Positions 7,646 to 15,044 of a stretch of 64,000 nucleotides of DNA are shown piece by piece (position 1 is the stretch's first letter; each line of letters opens with the position of its first letter). The DNA is taken from NCBI GenBank assembly GCA_001899765.1, contig MKWM01000007.1, positions 31,486-95,485 of the forward strand, read 5' to 3'. Position numbers and translations under genes: made by a program. This DNA comes from Thiobacillus sp. 63-78. GTDB lineage: Bacteria; Pseudomonadota; Gammaproteobacteria; Burkholderiales; Thiobacillaceae. The notes under the pieces were generated by a model. That model did not search any database. It saw only the letters and a list, made by a program, of their open reading frames with translations, and was not told where the DNA came from.

Positions 7646-8548
7646 ATGGGGAAACCCTATTTGCTGCACTTTGCCACGCCCGGCGAAAGGGTCAGCCCGT
7701 TTGACGTGAACATGGCTTACGATGCCGGCTGGAACGCCGTGATTCCGTATGCGGGCGTAGGGCTGGACGACATCGCGGGCTTCACCCAGGACGCCATTTT
7801 CTCCAGGGGCCCGAAAGGCGTGAAGCACACCGGCCTCTTCATTGGCGGGCGCGACCCCATCCTCGCGGCCGGCATGCTCGACGCCGCGCGCAAGGCCATG
7901 GTGCCCCCCTTCGAGGTATCCGTCTTCGCCGATCCAAGCGGCGCCTTCACGACCGCCGCGGCCATGATCGCCGCAGTGGAAAAGGCGCTGGCCAACACTC
8001 ACGGCAACACGCTTCACGGCCGCCGGGTCACCGTTTTCGGCGGCACCGGTCCGGTCGGCATGACTGCCGCCGTGCTCGCGGCCCAGGCAGGCGCCGAGGT
8101 CACGCTTCCCGGCCATGACGGCCTCTCCCGTGCCCAGGCCGCCGCCGCCGCCATCCAGGCCGGTTTTGGCGTGACGGTACACCCTCTCGACGCCAGTTCC
8201 GAGGCAGCCAAGGCGACACTCATCGCGAACACTGAAATCGCACTGGCCACGGCCAAGGCGGGCGTCCAGGTACTGGGGCCAGACCATCTCGCACAGGCGA
8301 CCCGGCTGATGGTGGCGGCCGACATCAATGCGGTCCCTCCGGCCGGCGTCGAGGGCATCGGCGTCATGGACAATGGCAAGCCGCTTGCGGCGGCGTCCAG
8401 GCAGGCCGTTGGAATCGGCCCGCTCGCCATCGGCAACATCAAATACAAGGTTCAGCAGGGGCTGCTGCAGGCCATGCTGAATGCGGACAGCCCGCTCTAT
8501 CTGGGCTTTGCAGAATGTCTGCGTGAGGCCCGGCTGCATGTCACCTAA
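7646..8548 (+). CDS. mtdB: Methylene-H4MPT dehydrogenase (MtdB)
   Basis: 300 residues. Oxidises methylene-H4MPT to methenyl-H4MPT with NAD+ or NADP+. It starts GKPYLLHFATPGERVSPFDVN, the usual MtdB/MtdA N-terminus, and has the Rossmann loop VTVFGGTGPVGMTAAVLAA in the middle plus a conserved C-terminal IKYKVQQGLLQ. Whether it is MtdB (NAD or NADP) rather than MtdA (NADP only) rests on context: it sits among H4MPT genes next to mch, as mtdB does in other methylotrophs. The start at 7646 follows GGAGAAAAACA, a good ribosome site; the longer frame from 7511 overlaps mptG and is not used. Confidence 0.93.
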   Translation: MGKPYLLHFATPGERVSPFDVNMAYDAGWNAVIPYAGVGLDDIAGFTQDAIFSRGPKGVKHTGLFIGGRDPILAAGMLDAARKAMVPPFEVSVFADPSGAFTTAAAMIAAVEKALANTHGNTLHGRRVTVFGGTGPVGMTAAVLAAQAGAEVTLPGHDGLSRAQAAAAAIQAGFGVTVHPLDASSEAAKATLIANTEIALATAKAGVQVLGPDHLAQATRLMVAADINAVPPAGVEGIGVMDNGKPLAAASRQAVGIGPLAIGNIKYKVQQGLLQAMLNADSPLYLGFAECLREARLHVT

Positions 8549-9725
8549 GGCCTTTCTGATCACGTCGCTGTCAGGACGCGTGCTGGCCAGGGCGGCTGCA
8601 CGCGCCCGGCGTCCGGTCGTCGGGATCGATGCCTTCGCCGATCGGGACACCTGCGGGATGGCCATGAACTGGACACGCTCGCCCCTGGATCGCCATGGGA
8701 TATTCGACACGGCGGCCATGCTGGATGCGGCCGATTCACTCTGTCCGCCCGCCGCCTGTCTCGGACTGATCTATGGATCGGGGTTCGAGGCCCGGCCGGC
8801 GCTCTTGCGCGGGCTGGCCAAAGACCGGACCTTGCTCGGCAATGGTCCGGAGGTTCTGGAAGCCATCGCGGACCCGCTCCGCTTCAGCGATCTGCTGGCC
8901 ACGCTCGGCATTCCGCATCCGGCGACCCGCCTGTCGCGTCCTGCACAGGTCGCCGGCTGGCTGTCCAAGCGGGCCGGGGCATGCGGCGGCACGCATGTGC
9001 GCCCTGCTGCATGTGCGCCGTCCGAAGAGGAAGCAGGGCGCTATTTCCAGCAGCAGATCGCCGGCGAGGAATGGTCGTTCCTGTTCCTGGCCAACGGCGG
9101 CGGAATCTGTCCGGTCGGCTTCAATCAACCGCTTGCGACGCCATCCGAAGCCATCGGAAACTGGAGCTACGCCGGGGCGACGCGCAGGGATGCCGGGCCA
9201 CCGGAATTCGGTGATGCGGTGACAGAGGCCGCGCGGGTGCTCACCGCCAAACTCGGCCTGGTCGGCCTCAATGGCATTGATTTCATCGTCACCCGCAGCG
9301 GCTGGGTATTGCTGGAATTGAATCCCCGCCCGCCCGCCACGCTGGAGTTGTGGGATGTGCCCTTGCTGCCGAGCCTGTTCGATCTGCACATCGAAGCCTG
9401 CCAGGGCCGACTGCCCAAACGTCTGCCCAGACCGGACGGCAGCATGACGGTGGCCGTCGTCTATGCCAAAGCCCGCACCGCCATCCCTGCCGATTTCGCG
9501 TGGCCCGAGTGGTGCGCGGACTTGCCCTGGGCGGATAGCGTGATCGAGGCCGGCGAGCCTCTCTGCACGGTCCGTGCGGAAGGACCGGATGCGGCGTCCG
9601 CCCGCTACCGGGCACTGGGCAGGCGCCAGGAAATACTCGAACGACTGGATCGGCCTGCCGCCGCTGCGGCCGGCAGGCAGGCGCGCCGCCACACTCAACC
9701 AACCCTCGTGCTCCAGACCCGATGA
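8538..9725 (+). CDS. ATP-grasp protein of the H4MPT cluster (COG2232-like, OrfY type)
   Basis: 395 residues with an ATP-grasp layout: an N-terminal alpha/beta region (AFLITSLSGRVLARAA), a central part, and the late metal-binding block GLNGIDFIVTRSGWVLLELNPRPPATLEL, in which the Glu and Asn of ELNPRP bind Mg-ATP. ATP-grasp enzymes make amide or thioester bonds. Genes of this type are found only beside H4MPT genes in methylotrophs and are needed for cofactor synthesis, but the exact reaction is not something I can read here. The start ATG at 8538 overlaps the mtdB end by 11 bp, and the stop shares ATGA with mch. The assignment to OrfY rather than another ATP-grasp in this cluster is from memory and is tentative. 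Confidence 0.8.
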   Translation: MSPKAFLITSLSGRVLARAAARARRPVVGIDAFADRDTCGMAMNWTRSPLDRHGIFDTAAMLDAADSLCPPAACLGLIYGSGFEARPALLRGLAKDRTLLGNGPEVLEAIADPLRFSDLLATLGIPHPATRLSRPAQVAGWLSKRAGACGGTHVRPAACAPSEEEAGRYFQQQIAGEEWSFLFLANGGGICPVGFNQPLATPSEAIGNWSYAGATRRDAGPPEFGDAVTEAARVLTAKLGLVGLNGIDFIVTRSGWVLLELNPRPPATLELWDVPLLPSLFDLHIEACQGRLPKRLPRPDGSMTVAVVYAKARTAIPADFAWPEWCADLPWADSVIEAGEPLCTVRAEGPDAASARYRALGRRQEILERLDRPAAAAAGRQARRHTQPTLVLQTR

Positions 9726-10699
9726 CACCCGACATGAACCACACTCCCAGCGTCAACCGGCTTGCCGCCCCCCTGGTCGAGTCCTTAGTAGAGCACGCCG
9801 AGGAATTGCGCCTGACGATTTCGCGGCTGGACAATGGCGTGCACATTGTCGATGCGGGCATCCAGACCACCGGCGGCATCGAGGCCGGCCGGCGCATCGC
9901 CGAAATCTGCCTGGGCGGCCTGGGCCGTGTCGCACTTGTTCCGGCCGCCTCGCAGGCGGCATGGCCCTGGGAATTGTCCGTGTCCACAGCACAACCCGTG
10001 CTGGCCTGCCTGGGCAGCCAGTACGCCGGGTGGAGCCTGTCGCACGGCGAAGGCAAGGGCAGTTTCTTCGCATTGGGATCAGGTCCCGGCCGCGCCCTGG
10101 CCGGCAAGGAGGAACTCTTCGAAGAACTCGCCTATCGCGATCGCGCGGATTCGGCCTGTCTGGTACTGGAGACCGACAAGACCCCGCCGCTGCCCCTGCT
10201 GGACAAGATCGCCGCCCAGTGCGATGTTCCGCCCGACCGGCTGACCCTGATCCTCACCCCCACCACCAGTCTGGCCGGCGGCGTCCAGGTGGTCGCGCGC
10301 GTGCTGGAAGTGGCGCTGCACAAGGCGCACTTCCTGGGCTTTCCGCTCGCCCACATCGTCGACGGCATGGGCACGGCTCCGCTCTGCCCGCCTTCGCCGG
10401 ATTTCCTGACCGCCATGGGACGCACCAACGACGCGATCCTGTTTGGGGGCCGCGTGCAACTGTTTGTCACCGGCGAGGAAGCCAGCGCCGAAGATCTGGC
10501 ACGACGCATGCCGAGCGAGGCCTCCAGGGATTATGGCCAGCCTTTCGCGCAGGTATTCAAGGAAGCCGGGCATGATTTCTACAAGATCGACCCGCTGCTG
10601 TTCGCGCCAGCCCAGATCATCGTGACCTGTCTCGCTACCGGGCGCAGTTTCCGCGCCGGCCATCTCAATGCGGACCTGCTGGAGCGTTCGTTTTCATGA
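9722..10699 (+). CDS. mch: Methenyl-H4MPT cyclohydrolase (Mch)
   Basis: 325 residues, the size of archaeal Mch. Hydrolyses the methenyl bridge of methenyl-H4MPT to N5-formyl-H4MPT, the substrate of FhcD. Diagnostic stretches are the N-terminal VNRLAAPLVESLVEHAEELRL, QTTGGIEAGRRIAEICLGGL, YAGWSLSHGEGKGSFFALGSGP, and the late FDFYKIDP-like block HDFYKIDPLLFAPAQI. The ATG at 9722 lies in an ATGA overlap with the preceding ATP-grasp gene (an in-frame ATG follows at 9734), and the end overlaps the next gene in the same way, so translation is coupled. The order mtdB-ATP-grasp-mch places two consecutive pathway steps side by side. Confidence 0.96.
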   Translation: MTPDMNHTPSVNRLAAPLVESLVEHAEELRLTISRLDNGVHIVDAGIQTTGGIEAGRRIAEICLGGLGRVALVPAASQAAWPWELSVSTAQPVLACLGSQYAGWSLSHGEGKGSFFALGSGPGRALAGKEELFEELAYRDRADSACLVLETDKTPPLPLLDKIAAQCDVPPDRLTLILTPTTSLAGGVQVVARVLEVALHKAHFLGFPLAHIVDGMGTAPLCPPSPDFLTAMGRTNDAILFGGRVQLFVTGEEASAEDLARRMPSEASRDYGQPFAQVFKEAGHDFYKIDPLLFAPAQIIVTCLATGRSFRAGHLNADLLERSFS

Positions 10700-11607
10700 C
10701 ACGCCGCATCGTGATCTTCACCGACGATCCGGGCTGGCACGGCAGGCAGCTCAAACGTGCGTTCGCGCGCAGAGGCTATGCGGCCGACTACCTGTCGCTG
10801 ACGGATTGCCGGGTGGATCTGAGCCAGGCCAGCGGCGTGGCGATACCCGGTTTCGGGCATGCGCTGCCCGACGGCGTGTTCGTCCGCGGCGTCCCGGGCG
10901 GCACTCTGGAACAGGTGACCCTCCGGCTTGATTTCCTGCACCTGTTGCCACTGCTGGGCGTGCCGGTCTACAACCCGGTCCGCGCCATCGAGAAAAGCGT
11001 GGACAAGGCCATGACCAGCCTGCTGCTGCATCGGGCCGGCATTCCGACGCCCCCCACGTGGGTGACGGAATCCGAATCCCATGCACGTGCCCTGCTGATG
11101 CGCGAAATCGCCCTGGGACACAACCTGGTGCTCAAGCCGCTGTTCGGTTCCCAGGGCAAAGGCCTCATGCGTCTGGCCTCGCCCGCCGATCTCCCGCCGG
11201 GCGAGGCCTACCAGGGCGTGTATTACCTGCAACGCTATATCGGCGGCGAGACAGGCTCATGGGAGGATTACCGGATACTCGTGGCCGGAGGCAAAAGCCG
11301 CGCCGCCATGACGCGTAAAGGGACCAGCTGGATCAACAACGTGGCACAGGGTGCCGCCTGCCGGCCGGCCCCGGCCGACCCCGAACTGTCCAGACTGGCG
11401 GAAGACGCCGTCCGCGCACTCGACATGGAGTACGCCGGGGTCGACCTCATGCGCGACCCCGAAGGCCGTCTGTGCGTTCTGGAAGTCAACAGCATTCCGG
11501 CCTGGCGCGGCCTGCAAAGCGTCGTCCAGGACAACATCGCCGCCCTGCTGGTCAACGATTTTCTCGACCGGCATGTGATCGGAGAATCCCGGGAGCGGTG
11601 CGCATGA
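10696..11607 (+). CDS. RimK-family ATP-grasp ligase of the H4MPT cluster
   Basis: 303 residues. Clear RimK/MptN-type ATP-grasp features: PVYNPVRAIEKSVDKAMTSLLL (the 'N-s-i-DK' block that opens the central domain), LVLKPLFGSQGKGLMRL (ATP-binding loop), EDYRILVAGGKSRAAM, WINNVAQGA and MEYAGVDLMRD..LCVLEVNSIPAW with the Mg-binding Glu and Asn. In archaea the relative MptN adds glutamate to tetrahydrosarcinapterin, so a role in finishing the H4MPT side chain or another ligation in cofactor synthesis is likely. It corresponds by position (directly after mch) to Orf5 of methylotroph clusters. Coupled to mch by ATGA and to the next gene by ATGA. Confidence 0.85.
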   Translation: MTRRIVIFTDDPGWHGRQLKRAFARRGYAADYLSLTDCRVDLSQASGVAIPGFGHALPDGVFVRGVPGGTLEQVTLRLDFLHLLPLLGVPVYNPVRAIEKSVDKAMTSLLLHRAGIPTPPTWVTESESHARALLMREIALGHNLVLKPLFGSQGKGLMRLASPADLPPGEAYQGVYYLQRYIGGETGSWEDYRILVAGGKSRAAMTRKGTSWINNVAQGAACRPAPADPELSRLAEDAVRALDMEYAGVDLMRDPEGRLCVLEVNSIPAWRGLQSVVQDNIAALLVNDFLDRHVIGESRERCA

Positions 11608-12515
11608 GTGCAGACATGATGCATCCGCCTGTCGACCTGCGCTTGTCCGATCTGTTTCTTGCGGCCTGCGAGATGGATGTGGCCGCATTCAAGCCCGGTA
11701 ATGTGAGCCGGGAATCCCCGGGACACGGCATGACAGCCGAGGATTTCCTTGCCAGTGCCGAGGCGGCCGCGCCCCACGTGACCGATCCCGACCTCGCTAT
11801 CGGCGAACGGATCTATCGCGCGATCAAGGCCACCCGGGAGGCGGTCCACTGCAACACCAATCTCGGCATCGTTCTGCTGGCCGCCCCCCTCCTGCATGCC
11901 GCGCAGCATCGCCTGCCGGACGACACGCTGGTGCAGCAACTGCAGCGCAGTCTGGATGCGCTCACGCGGGAAGATGCGGAATGGGTCTACGAGGCCATCC
12001 GGCTGGCCGCCCCGGGAGGACTCGGCGCAAGCCCGCGTCACGACGTCCGGGAAGCACCGGCCGTGACGCTGCTGGCGGCCATGCAGGAAGCCTCGAAATG
12101 GGACCGTATCGCCTATCAGTACACCCATTGCTATGCCGACATCCTGGGTGCCGGGCTGATTTCCCTGCACCAGGGCCGCACGCACTGGGACAGCGAGACC
12201 GCGGCCGTCACAAGCGCCTATCTCGGATTTCTTTCCGGATTTCCCGACACCCACATCTGGCGCAAGCATGGCCCCGGCACCGCCGACGAGGTACAGGCCA
12301 TGGCATTCGACTGCGTGGCCAACCTGGCCCGGTGTCCCGACTGGCCGTGCGCCAGGATCCATTTGACGGGTCTGGACAAGACCCTCAAATCCTCGGATTT
12401 CAACCCTGGCACGAGTGCCGATCTGACCGTGGCGACATGGCTCGCGGATCGGCTCCTGCACGAGGAGGAAATCCGTATTTCAAACCACACCAAGGGGAGC
12501 ACTCAGTATGTTTGA
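11604..12515 (+). CDS. CitG/MdcB-like (triphosphoribosyl-dephospho-CoA synthase family) protein
   Basis: 303 residues with the family motifs FKPGNVSRES near residue 30, a central HCNTNLGIVLLAAPLL and the late FNPGTSADLTVA. CitG and MdcB move a phosphoribosyl group from ATP onto dephospho-CoA; the version in H4MPT clusters (Orf7 by position) is required for cofactor synthesis and may handle a phosphoribosyl transfer on an H4MPT precursor, but this is inference. The ATG at 11604 overlaps the RimK-like gene (ATGA). Its last 8 bp contain the start of the small ORF leading to fae. There are no citrate- or malonate-decarboxylase genes nearby, which argues against the classical role. Confidence 0.85.
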   Translation: MSADMMHPPVDLRLSDLFLAACEMDVAAFKPGNVSRESPGHGMTAEDFLASAEAAAPHVTDPDLAIGERIYRAIKATREAVHCNTNLGIVLLAAPLLHAAQHRLPDDTLVQQLQRSLDALTREDAEWVYEAIRLAAPGGLGASPRHDVREAPAVTLLAAMQEASKWDRIAYQYTHCYADILGAGLISLHQGRTHWDSETAAVTSAYLGFLSGFPDTHIWRKHGPGTADEVQAMAFDCVANLARCPDWPCARIHLTGLDKTLKSSDFNPGTSADLTVATWLADRLLHEEEIRISNHTKGSTQYV

Positions 12516-12624
12516 CTGGCTGAATCGCCTGGTTGGTCATGCAACAAGTGGTCAGCCGGCGGACGACTCGGCGCTGGCGACCGCTATAACCAAACCGAGT
12601 CTGTTTAACTTTAGGAGTGAATGA
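12508..12624 (+). CDS. 38-residue ORF coupled to fae
   Basis: ATG at 12508 with ribosome site GGGGAG (12494-12499) at good spacing; it overlaps the end of the CitG-like gene by 8 bp, and its own stop (12622-12624) overlaps the fae start region. The peptide starts [15 protein letters not shown] and ends SLFNFRSE; the first ten residues could form an amphipathic helix. I recognise no family. It may be a real small protein, or a translated leader that feeds ribosomes into fae, the most highly expressed gene of the pathway. The chain of overlaps on both sides argues against chance. Confidence 0.4.
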   Translation: MFDWLNRLVGHATSGQPADDSALATAITKPSLFNFRSE

Positions 12625-13136
12625 TGGCGAAGATCAATAGCGTTCTGGTAGGCGAGTCCCTGGTCGGTGAAGGGAATGAAGTGGCACACATCGACCTGAT
12701 CATGGGCCCGCGCGGCAGCGCCGCCGAAGCGGCATTCTGCAACGGCCTGGTCAACAACAAGGACGGCTTCACTTCCCTGCTGGCTGTCGTGGCGCCCAAC
12801 CTGCCCACCAAGCCCAACACCATGATGTTCAACAAGGTCACCATCAAGGGCGCCAAGCAGGCCGTCCAGATGTTCGGCCCGGCGCAGCGCGGCGTGGCGA
12901 TGGCGGTCGCGGATTGCGTGGAAGACGGCACCATTCCGGCTGCCGAAGCGGACAATCTGTTCATTTGCGTGGGCGTGTTCATCCACTGGGAAGCCGAGGA
13001 CAACACCAAGATCCAGGACTACAACTACCAGGCCACCAAGGAATCCATCAAGCGTGCCATTGCCGGTGAACCCAAGGCGGCTGACGTGGTTGCCCAGAAA
13101 GCGAAGGCCGGCCACCCCTTCGCCGCGCACAAGTAA
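12624..13136 (+). CDS. fae: Formaldehyde-activating enzyme (Fae)
   Basis: 170 residues. Catalyses condensation of formaldehyde with H4MPT to methylene-H4MPT, the entry step of the pathway. The N-terminal [16 protein letters not shown] and [20 protein letters not shown] are near-invariant Fae sequence; the histidine in AHIDL is the proposed catalytic residue. [20 protein letters not shown] and the C-terminal AHPFA-like block (GHPFAAHK) complete the match. Two ATGs stand in tandem (12621 and 12624); the second gives the family N-terminus and better spacing (6 nt) from the AGGAG at 12613-12617. It follows the biosynthetic genes directly, and is followed 14 bp later by the pterin synthase fusion gene. 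Confidence 0.97.
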   Translation: MAKINSVLVGESLVGEGNEVAHIDLIMGPRGSAAEAAFCNGLVNNKDGFTSLLAVVAPNLPTKPNTMMFNKVTIKGAKQAVQMFGPAQRGVAMAVADCVEDGTIPAAEADNLFICVGVFIHWEAEDNTKIQDYNYQATKESIKRAIAGEPKAADVVAQKAKAGHPFAAHK

Positions 13137-13150
13137 TCGGGAGCACGGAC

Positions 13151-14374
13151 GTGATTTGCAATGAATGCGGGGCCATGGTGAGCGAACTCGACAACGGGCA
13201 TCTGCTTGCCTGTAGTGGCCTGACCTTGCAGGAATACGCATTGCGTCACGTCTTGCCGCTCGATCTGCTGGTGTCGCCGGACAGGATCAAGACAGACACC
13301 GCGCAAGCGGACCTTCCCCTCATGCCGGTCGCGGTACCCGATGAAACGGCGCGGGCCGTACTGGCGGGCTTGCGCCTGGCGGGCAAAGTGCACGATGCCG
13401 GACCGCTTTGTTTCGTCGAGGGCGAGGTTTCCTGGCTGGATCTGTTGTTCTGCGATCTGGCGCAACTCGCGCCTTACGGCTTCCGCTTTCGCCAGGAATA
13501 TCACTACGCACCCGGCTCGCACCGGGTCGTGGCGAGAAACCGTCTGGTGACTCAAAAGCGCAATCTGGTCGGCCCCTGGCTTCCCGCCAGGGTGCCTCCC
13601 CCAGAGCAATACCTGAAATATGCAGTGTATCTGGCCCATGCAGCCGAGCTGCATGCCGGATTTTTATTCCTGCCTTTCGCTTCGGACGACGAAGCCGACG
13701 AGGCAGCCGAATTCCTGTCGCGCGAACTGGACGTGAACACCCGTCCACTGGCCGCCGGCACCCCTCTTTTACGTACCCTGACCCGGGCCGATGCGACACG
13801 CCTGCTGGACCGTCTGCGCAGCCAGCTGGAATCCATGCCGGGCGTCTGGCCGCGCTTCCATCCGGATACGCCGGAAATCACGGTGAGCAAGGAGGTCGTG
13901 TTCGATTCCGCCCACTTCCTCACCGATCATCCCGCCCGCTGCAGCAACCTGCACGGTGGACGCTATGTCCTGCACGTCAAGGTGCGCGGGCAGGTTGACC
14001 CGGTCACGGGCTGCGTGCTGGATTACGGCTATCTCAAACGCGTGGTCAACGCCCGCGTCGTGGAACGCTTCGATCATCACACGCTCAACTATGCCGGGCC
14101 GGAACTGGCCTGGCGCTCCACCACCGAAATGCTCAGTATGCATATCTGGGAGCAGCTCATCGACTTCCTGCCCGGACTGACCGAGCTGACCCTGTACGAA
14201 ACGCCCCAGTCATGGTGCCAGTACAGCGGTCCCGATCTGGAGACCTGGCAGCGTCAGGGCAGCCAGCCGCTGCTGGGCCGCTTCACCGATCCGGCGCTGG
14301 GACATTCGCCTTGGCGCCACCCGCTGCGGACGTTGGATGAGCGGTATGCAACCCCGCAAGCTCGGTGCGACTGA
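13151..14374 (+). CDS. 6-pyruvoyl-tetrahydropterin-synthase-like domain fused to a degenerate LAGLIDADG-like domain
   Basis: 407 residues, much longer than the ~120-165 of ordinary PTPS/QueD proteins. Residues ~245-362 are PTPS-like: VVFDSAHFLTDH, CSNLHGGRYVLHV, LDYGYLKRVV, FDHHTLNY, TTEMLSMHIWEQL and LYETPQSWCQY. The zinc motif HGH is HGG here (268-270), so one expected ligand is missing. Residues 3-21 form a possible zinc finger (C3, C6, H17, C21). Residues ~65-235 look like a LAGLIDADG_2 homing endonuclease: AVLAGLRLAGKV at 69-80 in place of the first motif, and an LKYAVYLAHAAELHAGFLF block where DDG acids should be, followed by a typical FLSRELDV..LLRTLTRADATRLLDRL tail; catalytic acids are absent. 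It starts at GTG 13151 after GGGAG. Probably binds a pterin in H4MPT synthesis; activity is doubtful. It overlaps the HisA-like gene tail-to-tail by 92 bp. Confidence 0.75.
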   Translation: MICNECGAMVSELDNGHLLACSGLTLQEYALRHVLPLDLLVSPDRIKTDTAQADLPLMPVAVPDETARAVLAGLRLAGKVHDAGPLCFVEGEVSWLDLLFCDLAQLAPYGFRFRQEYHYAPGSHRVVARNRLVTQKRNLVGPWLPARVPPPEQYLKYAVYLAHAAELHAGFLFLPFASDDEADEAAEFLSRELDVNTRPLAAGTPLLRTLTRADATRLLDRLRSQLESMPGVWPRFHPDTPEITVSKEVVFDSAHFLTDHPARCSNLHGGRYVLHVKVRGQVDPVTGCVLDYGYLKRVVNARVVERFDHHTLNYAGPELAWRSTTEMLSMHIWEQLIDFLPGLTELTLYETPQSWCQYSGPDLETWQRQGSQPLLGRFTDPALGHSPWRHPLRTLDERYATPQARCD

Positions 14375-15044
14375 GCCGGCCGTCGTGCAGCGCCGAGGCC
14401 AGCAGGACACCCGCCGCGCCGGCCCCGGCCAGCGTGGACAGATCGCCGGCATGGCGCACACCGCCCGCGGCATAGAAACGGCAGGCCGGATTCAGCTGCC
14501 GCAACTGTACGAGGCGTGCCAGATCGGGCCCCGCCTCCATCCCCACACGCGCCAGGGTCATGACGATCACCTGCGCCGGCCAGCGTTCCGGGTATTGCAG
14601 AAACGTGTCGGAACCGAGAAAATCGTCTCCCCGGAAATCCAGCGACAGGACGCCCTGCGCGGGCCATGCCCCGCCTTCCGGAAGGGCCGTCAGGCTCTCG
14701 CTGCCCAGCACCGGCCGTCCCCGGCCTGCTGCCTGCGAGGCTTGAGCCGCCGCCGCACTGGAAAATCCCCCGTCCACCCAGAACTCGAGCTCCGGATGCG
14801 ATCGCTGCAATGCCTCCACGACCTTTCCATGATGGCCCCGCTTCAGGATGGCGTCCAGATCGGCAATATAGATTCGCCGGAAGGGATACAGCGCAAGCAG
14901 CCCATGCAGCACCGCCGCGGGGCGGCTGGAATCGCACAACGTCGATTGCAGCGGCCGATAGTCGTCGCGCTTGCCGGCCCGGGCACGCACCACCTGCCCG
15001 TCCATCAGATCGAGAACCGGAACAAGGTCTAGGCGCGCGGACAT
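14283..15044 (-). CDS. HisA-like TIM-barrel protein of the H4MPT cluster (COG1411-like)
   Basis: 253 residues resembling HisA/HisF. It opens with LVPVLDLMDGQVVRARAGKR (compare the HisA IPAIDL-kGG-VRL start), has IYIADLDAILKRG, ELEFWVDGGFSS, VLGSESL and a late RFYAAGGVRHAGDL phosphate-binding block. Relatives of this type occur in H4MPT clusters of methylotrophs and in archaea (Orf21-like); the reaction is unknown, perhaps on a phosphorylated furan or pterin intermediate. It is the only minus-strand gene in this cluster. Its ATG (15044-15042) shares two bases with the start of the next plus-strand gene, so there is no room for a private promoter; a long N-terminal extension in frame to 15224 would be antisense to that gene and is rejected. 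Confidence 0.78.
   Translation of the reverse strand: MSARLDLVPVLDLMDGQVVRARAGKRDDYRPLQSTLCDSSRPAAVLHGLLALYPFRRIYIADLDAILKRGHHGKVVEALQRSHPELEFWVDGGFSSAAAAQASQAAGRGRPVLGSESLTALPEGGAWPAQGVLSLDFRGDDFLGSDTFLQYPERWPAQVIVMTLARVGMEAGPDLARLVQLRQLNPACRFYAAGGVRHAGDLSTLAGAGAAGVLLASALHDGRLSRTELAGLHTAHPTSAAGGAKANVPAPDR

Noticed and set aside
14971..15042. A longer N-terminus for the ATP-grasp protein at 15043
   Set aside because: The extra codons lie in the HisA-like gene and do not resemble the family, which starts with MKVFVFEYVTGGG.
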